A stretch of DNA of 64,000 bases. Origin: Polaromonas sp. A23. Lineage in GTDB: Bacteria > Pseudomonadota > Gammaproteobacteria > Burkholderiales > Burkholderiaceae_C. Where the stretch lies: contig NZ_MUNO01000045.1 in the NCBI RefSeq assembly GCF_002001015.1, forward strand, positions 301,944 through 365,943. The letters are read 5' to 3'. Every line of letters starts with the position of its first letter. Position 1 is the stretch's first letter. Of this stretch, positions 28,194 to 37,631 are shown in pieces. Under the pieces are notes generated by a model that saw only the letters and a list, made by a program, of their open reading frames with translations, made no database searches and was not told where the DNA came from. A program made the translations under genes and the position numbers.

Positions 28194-28305
28194 CAAACAC
28201 GGAACGCACGCCCGGTGAGGGCCTCTTATTTGCTGGCCGAACAAGTACAGCCCGAGAGGCGTGGCAGAATCGCACGCCCTGACCGAAGCACTTGAAGGAG
28301 CAGCC

Positions 28306-29322
28306 ATGACGCTTGCGATTGCGCAATCAACGCCCACGGGCGCAGCCATTGCTGGCATGGTCTCGAAACATTATCCCTTCGGAGAAGTGGCCGAATGCGA
28401 GCTTTTGCGGCGCAGCTTCAACCAGGTGTATGGCCTTGAATTTTCCGACGGACGTCGCGCCGTTGCGCGCCTGAGCGCCGAACGGCCCCGAGGAGATCCC
28501 AAGATCGGCTATGAAGCCGCCTTGCTGGGGCACCTGCGCGCGCGCAATGTTCCGGTGGCCGACTGCCTGCGCACATCCAGCGGCGCGACGGCGGTGATGG
28601 TGACACTGCCCGAGGGCGAACGCCCCCTGATGTTGTTTGAGCATCTCGATGGAGAGATGACCGGTGAAGCACTTCCCGATGTTGAAGCCTTTGGCCGGGG
28701 GCTGGCCATGCTCCACGAGGCTGCGGACGATTTTGTTGCCGACCAGAGCCACTACACGCTGGATTTGAGCTACCTGCTTGAATCGCCGCTGCAGCGTCTG
28801 CTGGCAGCCCCGACCATGACGGAAGAGATGCAAACCCGGTTCACCGAACTTGGAAGCCGTCTCCACCATCGCATCTCCGCCATGGAGGGCCTGATGAGTG
28901 TCGTATGCCATGGAGACGCGCACGGCCAGAACAATTTCGTGTCCGAGGGCCAAGGCCAGCAACGTATTGCCTCTTTCTTTGACTTTGACGACGCGGGGCC
29001 GGGGTATCTCGCTTTCGAGCTGGCGGTTTATGCATGGAGCATGCATCCACGCACAACGGCCGGGCAATTTGACGAGAAGGCCCTTGCCCGCTGGCACCAC
29101 TTCATCTCTGCCTATCGAACGGTGCGGCCCCTGCCCGCCGTCGACCTGCAGGCGGTCCCTTCCTTCATGGCAGTGCGCCACTTCTGGCTGCTGGGAGAGT
29201 ACGCAGGTCGAATTCCAGTTTGGGGCTCCCAGGCCATGCCAACCGCCTACCTTCGAAAGCAGCTTGAAATGCTGAAGAATTGGGAAACTTTGACCATTCC
29301 GGAGTCCCAGCCATCGGCGTAA
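28306..29322 (+). CDS. Aminoglycoside phosphotransferase/choline kinase-like protein
   Basis: 338 residues with the APH fold. VVCHGDAHGQNNFV (about 201-214) is the catalytic loop HGD-x-H-x-x-N, and FFDFDDAGPGY is the metal-binding DFD-like segment. QVYGLEFSDGRRAVAR provides the N-terminal nucleotide-binding strand pair. Such enzymes phosphorylate small molecules, proteins (SrkA/YihE type) or antibiotics; nothing here shows which. The start at 28306 has GAAGGAG nine bases upstream; the longer GTG-started frame lacks one. Monocistronic, convergent with the lytic transglycosylase gene. Confidence 0.85.
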   Translation: MTLAIAQSTPTGAAIAGMVSKHYPFGEVAECELLRRSFNQVYGLEFSDGRRAVARLSAERPRGDPKIGYEAALLGHLRARNVPVADCLRTSSGATAVMVTLPEGERPLMLFEHLDGEMTGEALPDVEAFGRGLAMLHEAADDFVADQSHYTLDLSYLLESPLQRLLAAPTMTEEMQTRFTELGSRLHHRISAMEGLMSVVCHGDAHGQNNFVSEGQGQQRIASFFDFDDAGPGYLAFELAVYAWSMHPRTTAGQFDEKALARWHHFISAYRTVRPLPAVDLQAVPSFMAVRHFWLLGEYAGRIPVWGSQAMPTAYLRKQLEMLKNWETLTIPESQPSA

Positions 29323-29334
29323 CGGGCTGAAAAA

Positions 29335-30282
29335 TCAGCGCGAGCGGGAAGACCTCGATTCCGCCAGCTGTACCGTGGGTTTACGCGCCGGGTTGCGGCC
29401 CCCTATTTCCACGCGCACCCTCCCGTTGGACGATGCCGTGACTGTGGTGTCGGCAGAAGGCTCCAGGCCGGTATAGAGCTGCATGACAGTTTTCACATAC
29501 TTCTGCGTTTCGGGATAGTTGGGGATTTTGTTCCCGGCGCGTTGCACCGCACCTTCTCCCGCGTTGTAGGCAGCCAGCGCCAGTTCCAGCCGCCCCGGAA
29601 ACATCTTGATCAGGTCTGCCAGGTACCTCGCGCCCGCCTTGATGTTGACTTTGGGGTTGGTCAGTTTTTTCGCAACCGTGCTGTTCTTGCTTGCTGTCAC
29701 GCCATAACGCTCCGCAGTAGGCGGCATCACCTGCATCAACCCGACCGCACCTTTGGGTGAAACGGCCTCGGCATTGAAGCCCGACTCGGTGCTAATCAGG
29801 GCCTGCAACAGCGAATAGTCAATGCCGTGTGTTTTTGACGCCTCCCGCAGCAAAGGACTGAACGCCTTGTAGTTGCTGGACCGTTCAAAGAACTCCAGCA
29901 GCCGGGGCGACACAGCGCGGGCACCACCGGCACTGGCAACAAACGGAACAACTTCGGGCATATCTGCTTCGACCGGCTTCGATGCCTCCCGCTGCGCAGG
30001 ACTCGCACCAGCCATGGGCCGGTATGGTTCTACCGCGTCGCTGTCTTTGAGAAGAAGTTCATACCGCTCGTCGAGGCGGCTGGAAGCAAAATGCGGCATT
30101 CGGTCCGTATCAAGGTAACCCCAGATATCGGCCTTCGCGGGTGAGGCATGCAGGCATAACAGAGCCAGCACGCCGAACAACGCATGGAAACGAAGGGGTA
30201 CGCTCGCAGGCTTCGTTTTGGGCGTTGCAGACCCTGTATGACTGACGTTGAACCATCGATGAAGATATACGGCCACGCTCAT
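29335..30282 (-). CDS. Lytic transglycosylase, SLT domain
   Basis: 315 residues with a long signal-bearing N-terminus (hydrophobic core about 32-48, cleavage after SPAKA). The SLT domain at about 150-265 contains STESGFNAEAVSPKGAVGLM with the catalytic glutamate, QVMPPTAERYGV and the family segment ALAAYNAGEGAVQRAG. It cleaves peptidoglycan in the periplasm. The stretch after the signal (DIWGYLDTDRMPHFASSRLD) resembles the DUF4124-like segment that precedes SLT domains in many betaproteobacteria. The gene is not in an evident operon. Confidence 0.92.
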   Translation of the reverse strand: MSVAVYLHRWFNVSHTGSATPKTKPASVPLRFHALFGVLALLCLHASPAKADIWGYLDTDRMPHFASSRLDERYELLLKDSDAVEPYRPMAGASPAQREASKPVEADMPEVVPFVASAGGARAVSPRLLEFFERSSNYKAFSPLLREASKTHGIDYSLLQALISTESGFNAEAVSPKGAVGLMQVMPPTAERYGVTASKNSTVAKKLTNPKVNIKAGARYLADLIKMFPGRLELALAAYNAGEGAVQRAGNKIPNYPETQKYVKTVMQLYTGLEPSADTTVTASSNGRVRVEIGGRNPARKPTVQLAESRSSRSR

Positions 30283-30303
30283 GCCGGAACTTGACTCATC
30301 GTC

Positions 30304-30612
30304 TCAATCCGCCAAGGAGGCTTGCCATTGCTCGAAGGCCTTATAGGCTTCCCCTCCGGCAAGGTAGCGTCTACGCTTTTCATCCGGAATGGTATCAAAC
30401 AATTCCTGGGCCACGTCGATGGGCGAGTCGTGCATTCTCTGCGGCCATATTTCATAGCCGCGCTCCATCATGTCGCCGAGGTCAGCCTCGCCTTTAACCA
30501 AAGCATAGTAGGCATGGGCAAAATCGCTGGCCCATTTGCCATATTCCGCGCCGTCAAGCGCCCTGTCGTCGTGGATACGGATGAAGTTCGACCCCGTGTC
30601 GGCATAAGACAT
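30304..30612 (-). CDS. Unknown small acidic protein
   Basis: 102 residues, MSYADTGSNFIRIHDDRALDG and so on, soluble and acidic, with no signal, membrane helix or motif that I recognise. The start at 30612 is chosen over a frame 23 codons longer because AAGGA lies upstream and the extension is Cys-rich and poor. Codon use (GC-rich third positions) looks like that of a real gene. It is next to the lytic transglycosylase gene on the same strand, 21 bp away, but nothing else ties them together. About 290 bp upstream (30613-30903) hold no gene that I can support. Confidence 0.6.
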   Translation of the reverse strand: MSYADTGSNFIRIHDDRALDGAEYGKWASDFAHAYYALVKGEADLGDMMERGYEIWPQRMHDSPIDVAQELFDTIPDEKRRRYLAGGEAYKAFEQWQASLAD

Positions 30613-30903
30613 AAATACAAATCCTTCTTCTGCTGATCGCTTCAACTCTAGGCAAGCTGAATGACACACCCTGTAGGACAAGGCCGATGGCCATTGTGGA
30701 ACTTGCTTTCATATCGTAAATTTTTGTTCACGGAAGTTCAAATTTGATAGCAATACATCAAGCATTTATGCGGGCTACATGTTGATTTGTCTTTCAGGAA
30801 ACAACTTTCAACATTCTCACCAAGACGGTCACATTCACCCTCATGGCGCTCGCATGCACAAGCCTGCGCGTTACAAAGTGCGCGCGATGATTTGGAAATG
30901 GAA

Positions 30904-31512
30904 TTACTCGCTCATCACCACGACCACCTGCCCGTCGCCGCGCCCCAGCGAAAGATAGATGTGGCCCACGCCGCTGTCGAAATAGGCGGTCTCGTGGCGG
31001 CCCAGCTCTATCGTTTCACCGGTTTCGAAATGGATGGCCACCCGGCCTGCAAGCACCATGACAAACTCCTGCCCCTGGTGCCTTATGAAATCGGGAAACT
31101 GGTCCCGCTTGCGTGCCACGATACGGCCATACAGTGGCGTCATCCGCTTGCCGGGAAAGCCGGTGGCCAGCATGCGGTAGTCATAGTTGCCGGAGCTGTA
31201 GGCCGGCGCCGTGCCGGCCGAGGACCACACCACCGACGGCGCTTTTGCGCCAACCGGTGCCGCGGCACGCGCATCAAACAACTGCCCCACGTCCAGCGCC
31301 AGCGCCCGGGCCACTGCGGCCAGCTTTTCGTAACTCACGGAAATCTGCCCGAGCTCCATTTTGGACAGCGTGGACAGCGCCACGCCTGAACGGCCGGACA
31401 AATCCTTCAAGGTCAGCCGCCTTGCCTTGCGGTGTTCGCGCAGTTGCAGGCCAAGCTGCGCCCGGTCAGCCTCGGGGGCAGCGGCAGGGGCGCGGGCAGA
31501 GCGTGCGGGCAT
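30904..31512 (-). CDS. XRE-cupin transcriptional regulator
   Basis: 202 residues. An HTH_3 domain (about 22-75, with LTLKDLSGRSGVALSTLSKME) is followed by a C-terminal cupin (about 115-200) containing RHQGQEFVMVLAGRVAIHFE and FDSGVGHIYLS. This class binds a small ligand in the cupin and controls neighbouring catabolic genes. It is divergent from the FAD oxidoreductase gene, and a 34-bp palindrome with two TTCTC-N6-GAGAA units lies between them, a likely operator. AAGGGAAAA precedes the ATG. Confidence 0.9.
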   Translation of the reverse strand: MPARSARAPAAAPEADRAQLGLQLREHRKARRLTLKDLSGRSGVALSTLSKMELGQISVSYEKLAAVARALALDVGQLFDARAAAPVGAKAPSVVWSSAGTAPAYSSGNYDYRMLATGFPGKRMTPLYGRIVARKRDQFPDFIRHQGQEFVMVLAGRVAIHFETGETIELGRHETAYFDSGVGHIYLSLGRGDGQVVVVMSE

Positions 31513-31564
31513 GGCGTTTTCCCTTGTTTGAAATAAAAGCAGACAGGCGGACTGGACAGGCATG

Positions 31565-31598
31565 ATTCTCGCATGTGAGAATTCTCAAATGCGAGAAT
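31565..31598. promoter_or_regulatory. Probable XRE operator: two TTCTC-N6-GAGAA units
   Basis: ATTCTCGCATGTGAGAAT and ATTCTCAAATGCGAGAAT share the central AAT bases and together form a 34-bp palindrome with one mismatched pair. It covers the start codon of the FAD oxidoreductase and lies 53 bp from the regulator start, so binding would block translation initiation or transcription of the operon. Confidence 0.75.
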
Positions 31599-32716
31599 AT
31601 GACCTGATCATTGTTGGTGCCGGCATGGCCGGTGCATCCCTGGCCTGGCGCCTGGCCGGACAGCGCAGCGTGCTGCTGCTGGAGCGCGAGGCCCAGCCCG
31701 GCTACCACTCGACCGGCCGCTCGGCCGCCATGTTCATGGAAAGTTACGGCCCGCCGGCCGTACGGGCACTCACCTGCGCCAGCCGTGCCTTCTACGAGCA
31801 CCCTCCCGAAGGATTTGCCACAGCGCCTCTCATGCATCCCCGCGGGGCGCTGTACGTTGCCACTCCCGGGCAGGAGGCGCTGATGACGCAAACCCGCAGC
31901 GAACTGGCCACGAGCTGCCCAGACCTTGAAGTGCTGGATGCTCGCGCCACTTTGGCGCGCGTGCCCTGCCTTCGGCCCGAGATGGTGCATGGCGGCCTGT
32001 ACGACCCGGGCGCCCAGGACATCGACGTGCACGCGCTGCACCAGGGTTTTCTGCGCGGCTTCCGCCAGCAGGGCGGCGAGTTGCGCACCGGCGCCACGCT
32101 GACACAGGCCGCACACGACGGGCAATGCTGGACACTGCAGTTCGCCGATGGCCAGGCCTTCCGTGCCCGCACGGTCGTCAATGCCGCCGGCGCCTGGGCC
32201 GACGAGCTGGCAGGCCTGTTCGGCGCCGCCCCTATCGGGCTGGTGCCGCACCGGCGCAGCGCCTTCACCTTCAAGGGGCCCGAGGGTATGGATGTTTCCG
32301 GCTGGCCAGTGGTGGGGGGCATGGATGAAAGTTACTACTTCAAGCCCGACGCCGGCCAGTTGCTGGGCTCGCCCGCCAATGCCGACCCCACCGTGCCGCA
32401 TGACGTGGTACCCGAAGAGCTGGACATTGCCATGGGCATCCACCAGATCGAGTCGGTCACCACCTTGAGCATTCGTCGCCCCACCAGCACCTGGGCCGGC
32501 CTGCGCTCGTTTGTGCCTGACGGTGAAATGGTGATCGGCCCCGACGCTGCCTGCCCCGGCTTCTTCTGGCTCGCAGCACAGGGGGGTTACGGCATTCAAA
32601 GCGCAGCCGGTGCCAGTGCGCTGGCCGATGCCCTGCTGCGCGAAGTGGCCTTGCCGGCCGAACTGGTTCAACATGGCGTCAACGCGGCCGCGCTGTCACC
32701 GGCTCGCCTGCGCTGA
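31589..32716 (+). CDS. FAD-dependent oxidoreductase, DAO family
   Basis: 375 residues. REYDLIIVGAGMAGASLAWRL (2-22) is the dinucleotide-binding fingerprint, HSTGRSAAMF follows the FAD-binding strand, and TVVNAAGAWADELAGL is the second conserved segment of D-amino-acid oxidase/glycine oxidase-like enzymes. It should oxidise a secondary amine, D-amino acid or hydroxy acid. The ATG at 31589 gives the standard N-terminus; an in-frame ATG at 31562 would place the operator inside the coding sequence. It is the first of four co-directional catabolic genes (oxidoreductase, aminotransferase, Bug protein, amidase). Confidence 0.88.
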   Translation: MREYDLIIVGAGMAGASLAWRLAGQRSVLLLEREAQPGYHSTGRSAAMFMESYGPPAVRALTCASRAFYEHPPEGFATAPLMHPRGALYVATPGQEALMTQTRSELATSCPDLEVLDARATLARVPCLRPEMVHGGLYDPGAQDIDVHALHQGFLRGFRQQGGELRTGATLTQAAHDGQCWTLQFADGQAFRARTVVNAAGAWADELAGLFGAAPIGLVPHRRSAFTFKGPEGMDVSGWPVVGGMDESYYFKPDAGQLLGSPANADPTVPHDVVPEELDIAMGIHQIESVTTLSIRRPTSTWAGLRSFVPDGEMVIGPDAACPGFFWLAAQGGYGIQSAAGASALADALLREVALPAELVQHGVNAAALSPARLR

Positions 32717-32733
32717 TCAACAGAGACTTTTGC

Positions 32734-34077
32734 ATGAACACCTCCTCCGTTCCAGCCACTGCACTTGATGCAGCCCTGGCCGAGGCGACCGCCCGCTACC
32801 GTGCGCACAACCCCGCCAGCGAGCGGCTGCTGCTTGAAGCGGCCGATGTGCTGCCCGCGGGCAACACCCGCAGTGTGCTGTTCTACACGCCGTTTCCGCT
32901 CTACATGGCGCGGGGCGAAGACTGCCACCTGTGGGACGCCGATGGCCACCGCTACCTGGACGCGCTGGGCGAATTCACGGCGGGCATTTACGGCCACTCG
33001 AATGCGGTGATCCAGCAAGCCATCGTGGCTGCGCTGCAGGACGGCCTGAGCCTGTCTTCGCACACCGCGCGCGAGGCCGCGCTGGCGCATGAAATCCAGC
33101 GCCGTTTTCCCGGCATGGCGCTGCTGCGTTTTACCAACTCGGGCACCGAAGCCAATCTGATGGCGCTGGCTGCGGCCACCGCGCACACGGGCCGGCGCAA
33201 GGTGCTGGTGTTCAACGGTGCTTACCACGGTGGGGTGTTGTCGTTTGGCGGTGGCGGCTCGCAGGTGAACGTGCCGCACGATTTTGTGGTCGCACCCTAC
33301 AACGACATCGATGCGGTGCGCGCGCTGGTGCAGGCCCACGGCCCGCAACTGGCAGCCATCCTGGTCGAACCCATGCTGGGCGCTGGCGGTTGCATTCCCG
33401 CGGATCCCATCTTCCTGCACGGCCTGCGCGCGCTGGCCGATGAGTGCGGCGCCCTGCTGATCCTCGATGAAGTCATGACCTCGCGCCTGTCCGGCGGCGG
33501 GCGGCAGGCACTGCTGGGCCTGAAGCCGGATCTCACCACGCTGGGCAAATATTTCGGCGGCGGCCTCTCCTTCGGCGCCTTTGGTGGCCGCGCCGATGTC
33601 ATGGAACAGTTCGATCCGCGGCGTGCCAATGCGCTGGGCCATGCCGGCACCTTCAACAACAATGCGCTGACCATGGCCGCCGGCCTGGCCGGCTTGACCC
33701 AGGTGCTCACCCCCACCGCACTTGAAGCGCTGAACCAGCGCGGCGAGCACCTGCGCGAACGGCTCAACAGTGTGTTCCAGCACCACGCTGTCGGCCTGCA
33801 GTTCACCGGCCTGGGCTCCGTCATGCAATTGCACGCCACCGACAGGCCGCTGCGCAACGCGGCCGACCTGGCTGGCACCGACGACCGCGTCAAGGCCCTG
33901 CTGTTTTTCGACCTGCTGGAGCGCGGCATTTTCCTGGCGCGGCGCGGGCTGGTCGCGCTCTCGCTGCCCTTCGGCGATGCGCAGGCCGACGAATTTGTTG
34001 CGGCGCTGGAGGCAGTGGTCTCAGCGCGCAGCCCCCTGTTGCCTGCCGCCGGTTCCGGCACTCACATCTCCCGCTGA
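32734..34077 (+). CDS. Class III aminotransferase (glutamate-1-semialdehyde aminomutase-like)
   Basis: 447 residues of the PLP-dependent class III family. FTNSGTEANLMALAAATA is the phosphate-binding region, ILDEVMTSRLSGGG supplies the PLP aspartate, and TTLGKYFGGGLSFGAFGG contains the Schiff-base lysine. Sequence is closest in style to HemL-like enzymes acting on amino acids in catabolic operons rather than to haem synthesis; no other porphyrin gene is nearby. It starts 17 bp after the FAD oxidoreductase and should use the same substrate or its product. Confidence 0.88.
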   Translation: MNTSSVPATALDAALAEATARYRAHNPASERLLLEAADVLPAGNTRSVLFYTPFPLYMARGEDCHLWDADGHRYLDALGEFTAGIYGHSNAVIQQAIVAALQDGLSLSSHTAREAALAHEIQRRFPGMALLRFTNSGTEANLMALAAATAHTGRRKVLVFNGAYHGGVLSFGGGGSQVNVPHDFVVAPYNDIDAVRALVQAHGPQLAAILVEPMLGAGGCIPADPIFLHGLRALADECGALLILDEVMTSRLSGGGRQALLGLKPDLTTLGKYFGGGLSFGAFGGRADVMEQFDPRRANALGHAGTFNNNALTMAAGLAGLTQVLTPTALEALNQRGEHLRERLNSVFQHHAVGLQFTGLGSVMQLHATDRPLRNAADLAGTDDRVKALLFFDLLERGIFLARRGLVALSLPFGDAQADEFVAALEAVVSARSPLLPAAGSGTHISR

Positions 34078-34111
34078 CATTTTTTCCATCCTTTTTTAAA
34101 CGAGGTTCACC

Positions 34112-35089
34112 ATGCAACACACCGTCAATACCCTTCGTCGCGCACTCCTTGCCAGCAGCCTGCTTGTCGCCGGGCTCGCGTGTGCGGCCGGCTACCCCGA
34201 GCGGCCGCTCACCCTGGTGGCGCCGTACCCGGCAGGCGGCGCGGCCGATGTACTGGCCCGCATCCTGGGCAAGAAACTCGAAGAGCAGCTCGGCCAGCCG
34301 GTCGTGGTGGAAAACAAGCCGGGCGCCGGCACCGCCATTGGTGCAGCAGCTGTGGCCAATGCCAAACCCGATGGCTACACCCTGCTTGTCAGCTCCAACT
34401 CCACCTTCACCCTGAACCCCGCACTGCAACCCAAACTCTCCTACGACCCGGCCAAGGGTTTCGACGCCATCGGCATGGTCGGCTCGGTGGCGCTGGCCGT
34501 GCTGGTGCATCCATCGGTGACGGCGACCAACGTGCCGCAATTGGTGGCCGCCGCCAAGGCCAACCCAGACAAGTTTGTCTATGGCAGCTTCGGCAACGGC
34601 ACCAGCTCCAACTTTGCCGGTGCGATGTTCAACAACGCCACCGGTCTCAAGATGACGCACATCCCGTACAAAGGCAGCGCCCCGCTGATGACCGACCTGA
34701 TTGGAGGGCAGATCCCGGTGAGCTTCGACACCGTGGTGGCTGCGGCGCCGCAACTCAAAGCCGGCAAGATCAAGGTACTGGCGGTCGCCTCCGCCAAGCG
34801 CTCTAGCGTGATGCCCGATGTGCCCACTGTGGCCGAGGCTGGCTACCCCGGTTTCGACATGACGGCCTGGCTCGCACTCGTGGCGCCGCGTGGCCTGCCG
34901 GCCGACGTCAAGGCACGGCTCGAAAAAGCCCTGGCCACACTGATGGCCAGCCCCGACACCCAGGACAAAATGAAGGCTGCCGGCTTCGAGCCCGCCTACA
35001 GCGCCGTCCCCAACTGGGCCGGCATGGTCACCGCCGACATTGCCCGCATGAAAGCCATCGCCGAACGCTCACAGATCAAAATAGACTGA
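34112..35089 (+). CDS. Bug/TctC-family periplasmic binding protein
   Basis: 325 residues with a Sec signal peptide (about 1-26, ending ACAAG). YPERPLTLVAPYPAGGAADV, VVVENKPGAGTAIGA and KPDGYTLLV are the standard Bug motifs, and IPYKGSAPLMTDLIGGQIPV lies in the second lobe. Such proteins bind carboxylates or amides in the periplasm, usually without a dedicated permease next to them, as here. Position between an aminotransferase and an amidase suggests that it recruits the amide or amino compound degraded by these enzymes. Confidence 0.92.
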   Translation: MQHTVNTLRRALLASSLLVAGLACAAGYPERPLTLVAPYPAGGAADVLARILGKKLEEQLGQPVVVENKPGAGTAIGAAAVANAKPDGYTLLVSSNSTFTLNPALQPKLSYDPAKGFDAIGMVGSVALAVLVHPSVTATNVPQLVAAAKANPDKFVYGSFGNGTSSNFAGAMFNNATGLKMTHIPYKGSAPLMTDLIGGQIPVSFDTVVAAAPQLKAGKIKVLAVASAKRSSVMPDVPTVAEAGYPGFDMTAWLALVAPRGLPADVKARLEKALATLMASPDTQDKMKAAGFEPAYSAVPNWAGMVTADIARMKAIAERSQIKID

Positions 35090-35091
35090 AG

Positions 35092-36612
35092 ATGAATACC
35101 ACCCTCGTTGAAACATCGGCCGTCGAGCTGCGGCGCCTGATCGGCAGCCGCCAGCTCTCACCGGTTGAGCTGCTGGATGCCTGCATCACACGCATCGAGG
35201 CCCTGAACCCGGCCATCAACGCCATCTGCGCCACCGATTTCACCCGCGCCCGCGCGGCCGCGCGCCAAGCCGAGTCGCAGGTGATGCGCGGCGAGCCGTT
35301 GGGCCCGCTGCATGGCCTGCCCATGGGCATCAAGGATCTGCAGGACACGGAAGGCCTGCTCACCACCTGTGGCAACGTGCGCCTGCGCGGCAACGTGCCG
35401 GCGGCCGACAATGCGCTCGTGGCACGGCTGCGCGCAGCCGGCGCCATCGTCACCGCCAAGACCAACGTGCCCGACATGGGCGCCGGCGCCAACACACGCA
35501 ACCCGGTCTGGGGCGCCACCGGCAACCCTTTCAACCCCCTGTTGAACGCCGGCGGCTCTTCGGGCGGCTCAGCGGCAGCGCTGGCTGCCGACATGCTGCC
35601 GCTGTGCACTGGTTCGGACACCGGCGGCTCGCTGCGCATACCAGCCGCGCTGTGCGGCGTGGTGGGCCTGCGCCCCTCGCCCGGGCTGGTGGCCAATGAC
35701 GCCCGGCCGCTGGGCTGGTCCGTCATCTCCGTGCTGGGGCCCATGGGCCGCAACGTGGCCGATACCGCGCTGATGTTTGCCGCCAGTGTGGGGCATGATG
35801 CGCGAGACCCGCTGTCCTACCCAGTTGATGCGGCGTCACTGTGGCCGCTGAAGGAGATCGACCTCTCGACGCTGCGCGTGGGCACAACGGAAGATTTCGG
35901 CCTGTGCATCGTTGATCCGGAAATCCGCCGGGTGTTCCGTCAACGCATCGAAGCCATCCGACCGCTGGTGGCCAGTTGCGAGCCCGTGGACCTGCAGCTG
36001 GGTGACGCCGACCGTGCCTTCGACATCCTGCGTGCCGAAAGTTTTGTGGCCGCCTTTGCCGACACCTTCCGCAACGCGCCCGAAACCCTGGGCCCGAATG
36101 TACGCGCCAATGTGGAGATGGCCGCCGCCATCACCCTGGCCGACCGGGCCTGGGCGCACCTGGAACAAACCCGTATCTCACGCCGCTTTGCCAAGGCCTT
36201 TGAGCAGTACGACCTGATCCTCGCGCCGACCACGCCGGTCACGCCCTTCCCCTGGACCGAGCTCTACGCCGGCAACATCGACGGCCAGGCCATGCGCAAC
36301 TATTACCACTGGCTGGGCCTGACCTACGTGGTCACGCTGGCGACCAACCCGGCCCTGTCCTTGCCCTGCGGCAGCGACGAACATGGCATGCCTTTTGGCC
36401 TGCAAGTCATTGGCCGCCTGCGCGGCGATGCGCAGTTGATGGCCGCAGCCCAGGCGCTGGAGCAGGCGTTTGCATCCATGCCCACACTGCGCCGCACCAG
36501 GCCGAATGTGGATGCCCTGCGCTCGGCACGGCCAGAACTCAAGTCCATCGTGACGCATCCGCCTGAAATCGGAGGCCCGGAAAAGTCTTCCGGTGGCATG
36601 ACGGCCGTTTAA
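35092..36612 (+). CDS. Amidase, amidase-signature family
   Basis: 506 residues. GGSSGGSAAALAADMLPLCT (about 159-178) with GSDTGGSLRIPAALCG holds the Ser-cisSer pair, and MGIKDLQDTEG the catalytic lysine. It hydrolyses a carboxamide to acid and ammonia in the cytoplasm. Sequence does not reveal the substrate. It follows the Bug gene with a two-base gap and ends the operon of XRE-regulated genes. The stop is 23 bp from the 3' end of a convergent LysR gene. Confidence 0.92.
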   Translation: MNTTLVETSAVELRRLIGSRQLSPVELLDACITRIEALNPAINAICATDFTRARAAARQAESQVMRGEPLGPLHGLPMGIKDLQDTEGLLTTCGNVRLRGNVPAADNALVARLRAAGAIVTAKTNVPDMGAGANTRNPVWGATGNPFNPLLNAGGSSGGSAAALAADMLPLCTGSDTGGSLRIPAALCGVVGLRPSPGLVANDARPLGWSVISVLGPMGRNVADTALMFAASVGHDARDPLSYPVDAASLWPLKEIDLSTLRVGTTEDFGLCIVDPEIRRVFRQRIEAIRPLVASCEPVDLQLGDADRAFDILRAESFVAAFADTFRNAPETLGPNVRANVEMAAAITLADRAWAHLEQTRISRRFAKAFEQYDLILAPTTPVTPFPWTELYAGNIDGQAMRNYYHWLGLTYVVTLATNPALSLPCGSDEHGMPFGLQVIGRLRGDAQLMAAAQALEQAFASMPTLRRTRPNVDALRSARPELKSIVTHPPEIGGPEKSSGGMTAV

Positions 36613-36635
36613 AGGGGCCACGGAGCGCACGCACG

Positions 36636-37535
36636 CTATTCCCTGAACAGGTCTTCAATCACCCCACGCATCCACCGGTTGCCGGGATCCGCCTCAAAGC
36701 GCTTGCTCCAGTGCAGCGACACCGTGAAATCGCGCAGGGGGAACGCGGGTTCCACGATGGCGTAACCGCCGTCTGCGGCGAAGATTTTGGCGATATTGCG
36801 CGGCATCACCACCGCCAGGTCGGTGGCCTTGACGATGGACGGCAGCACCATGAAATGTTCCGTCGTCAGGCGCAGCCGGTCTTCGAGCTGCAGCATCTGC
36901 AGGATGCGCAAGGTGTCGGAGTGCGTGCGCACCGCCACAAACTCAAGCTGGCGCAATGCGGCCAGCAGCGCCTGGCCGCTGCGCCGCCGTCCGGTAAAGG
37001 GGTGGCCCTCACGCAGCAACACGATGTAGCGGTCTTTCAGGAGCTGCACGCGCTGCGTGTCTTTCACTGCGGGTAAAAAGCCAAACGCAAAATCGATGCG
37101 CCCGCTGTCCAGTGCGGCAGCAATCTCGACGCTCGACAGCGGTGAGGTCTCGATGCGCAAACCAGGCGCCAGCTTGCGCAGCGCCGCCATCAGCTCGGGC
37201 AGGAAGCGGGCCTCACCGATGTCGCTCATGTGAATGCGAAACACTTTGCGTGACTGCAACGGCTCAAACAGTGCCGACTCGTTGAGCGCCTGCTCCAGCG
37301 TGCCCAGCGCGCTGCGCACGGCATCGGCCAGCCTGTCCGCCTTGGGGGTGGGCTGCACGCCGCCACCGGCACGCACAAACAGCGGGTCCTTGATCAAAAG
37401 GCGCAAGCGCGTCAGCCCCTGGCTGGCGGCGGGCTGCGTGAGGTCCATCAGCTCGGCCGCGCGGCTCACATTGCGGGTGCGGTAGACCGCATCAAACAGC
37501 CGCAGCAGGTTCAGGTCGATGTCTTTTATATGCAT
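36636..37535 (-). CDS. LysR-family regulator divergent from the IorA-type gene
   Basis: 299 residues. The winged helix (about 6-66) reads LLRLFDAVYRTRNVSRAAEL and DLTQPAASQGLTRLR, with VRAGGGVQPT at the domain border; the effector domain follows. It is of the NodD/LeuO-like PBP2 branch by length. Divergent from the oxidoreductase gene at 37632, with 96 bp between starts in which GATAGTC occurs twice as a direct repeat (about 37550-37578). It probably regulates the IorA-IorB-Bug-thioesterase set. Confidence 0.87.
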   Translation of the reverse strand: MHIKDIDLNLLRLFDAVYRTRNVSRAAELMDLTQPAASQGLTRLRLLIKDPLFVRAGGGVQPTPKADRLADAVRSALGTLEQALNESALFEPLQSRKVFRIHMSDIGEARFLPELMAALRKLAPGLRIETSPLSSVEIAAALDSGRIDFAFGFLPAVKDTQRVQLLKDRYIVLLREGHPFTGRRRSGQALLAALRQLEFVAVRTHSDTLRILQMLQLEDRLRLTTEHFMVLPSIVKATDLAVVMPRNIAKIFAADGGYAIVEPAFPLRDFTVSLHWSKRFEADPGNRWMRGVIEDLFRE

Positions 37536-37631
37536 TGAATGAATACCAGATAGTCTTGTTATTTTATTGATGGATAGTCGCCCAAGGTCCAGACTCGCTG
37601 GTTACCCCAAAAATAAAACACGGAGACAGCC

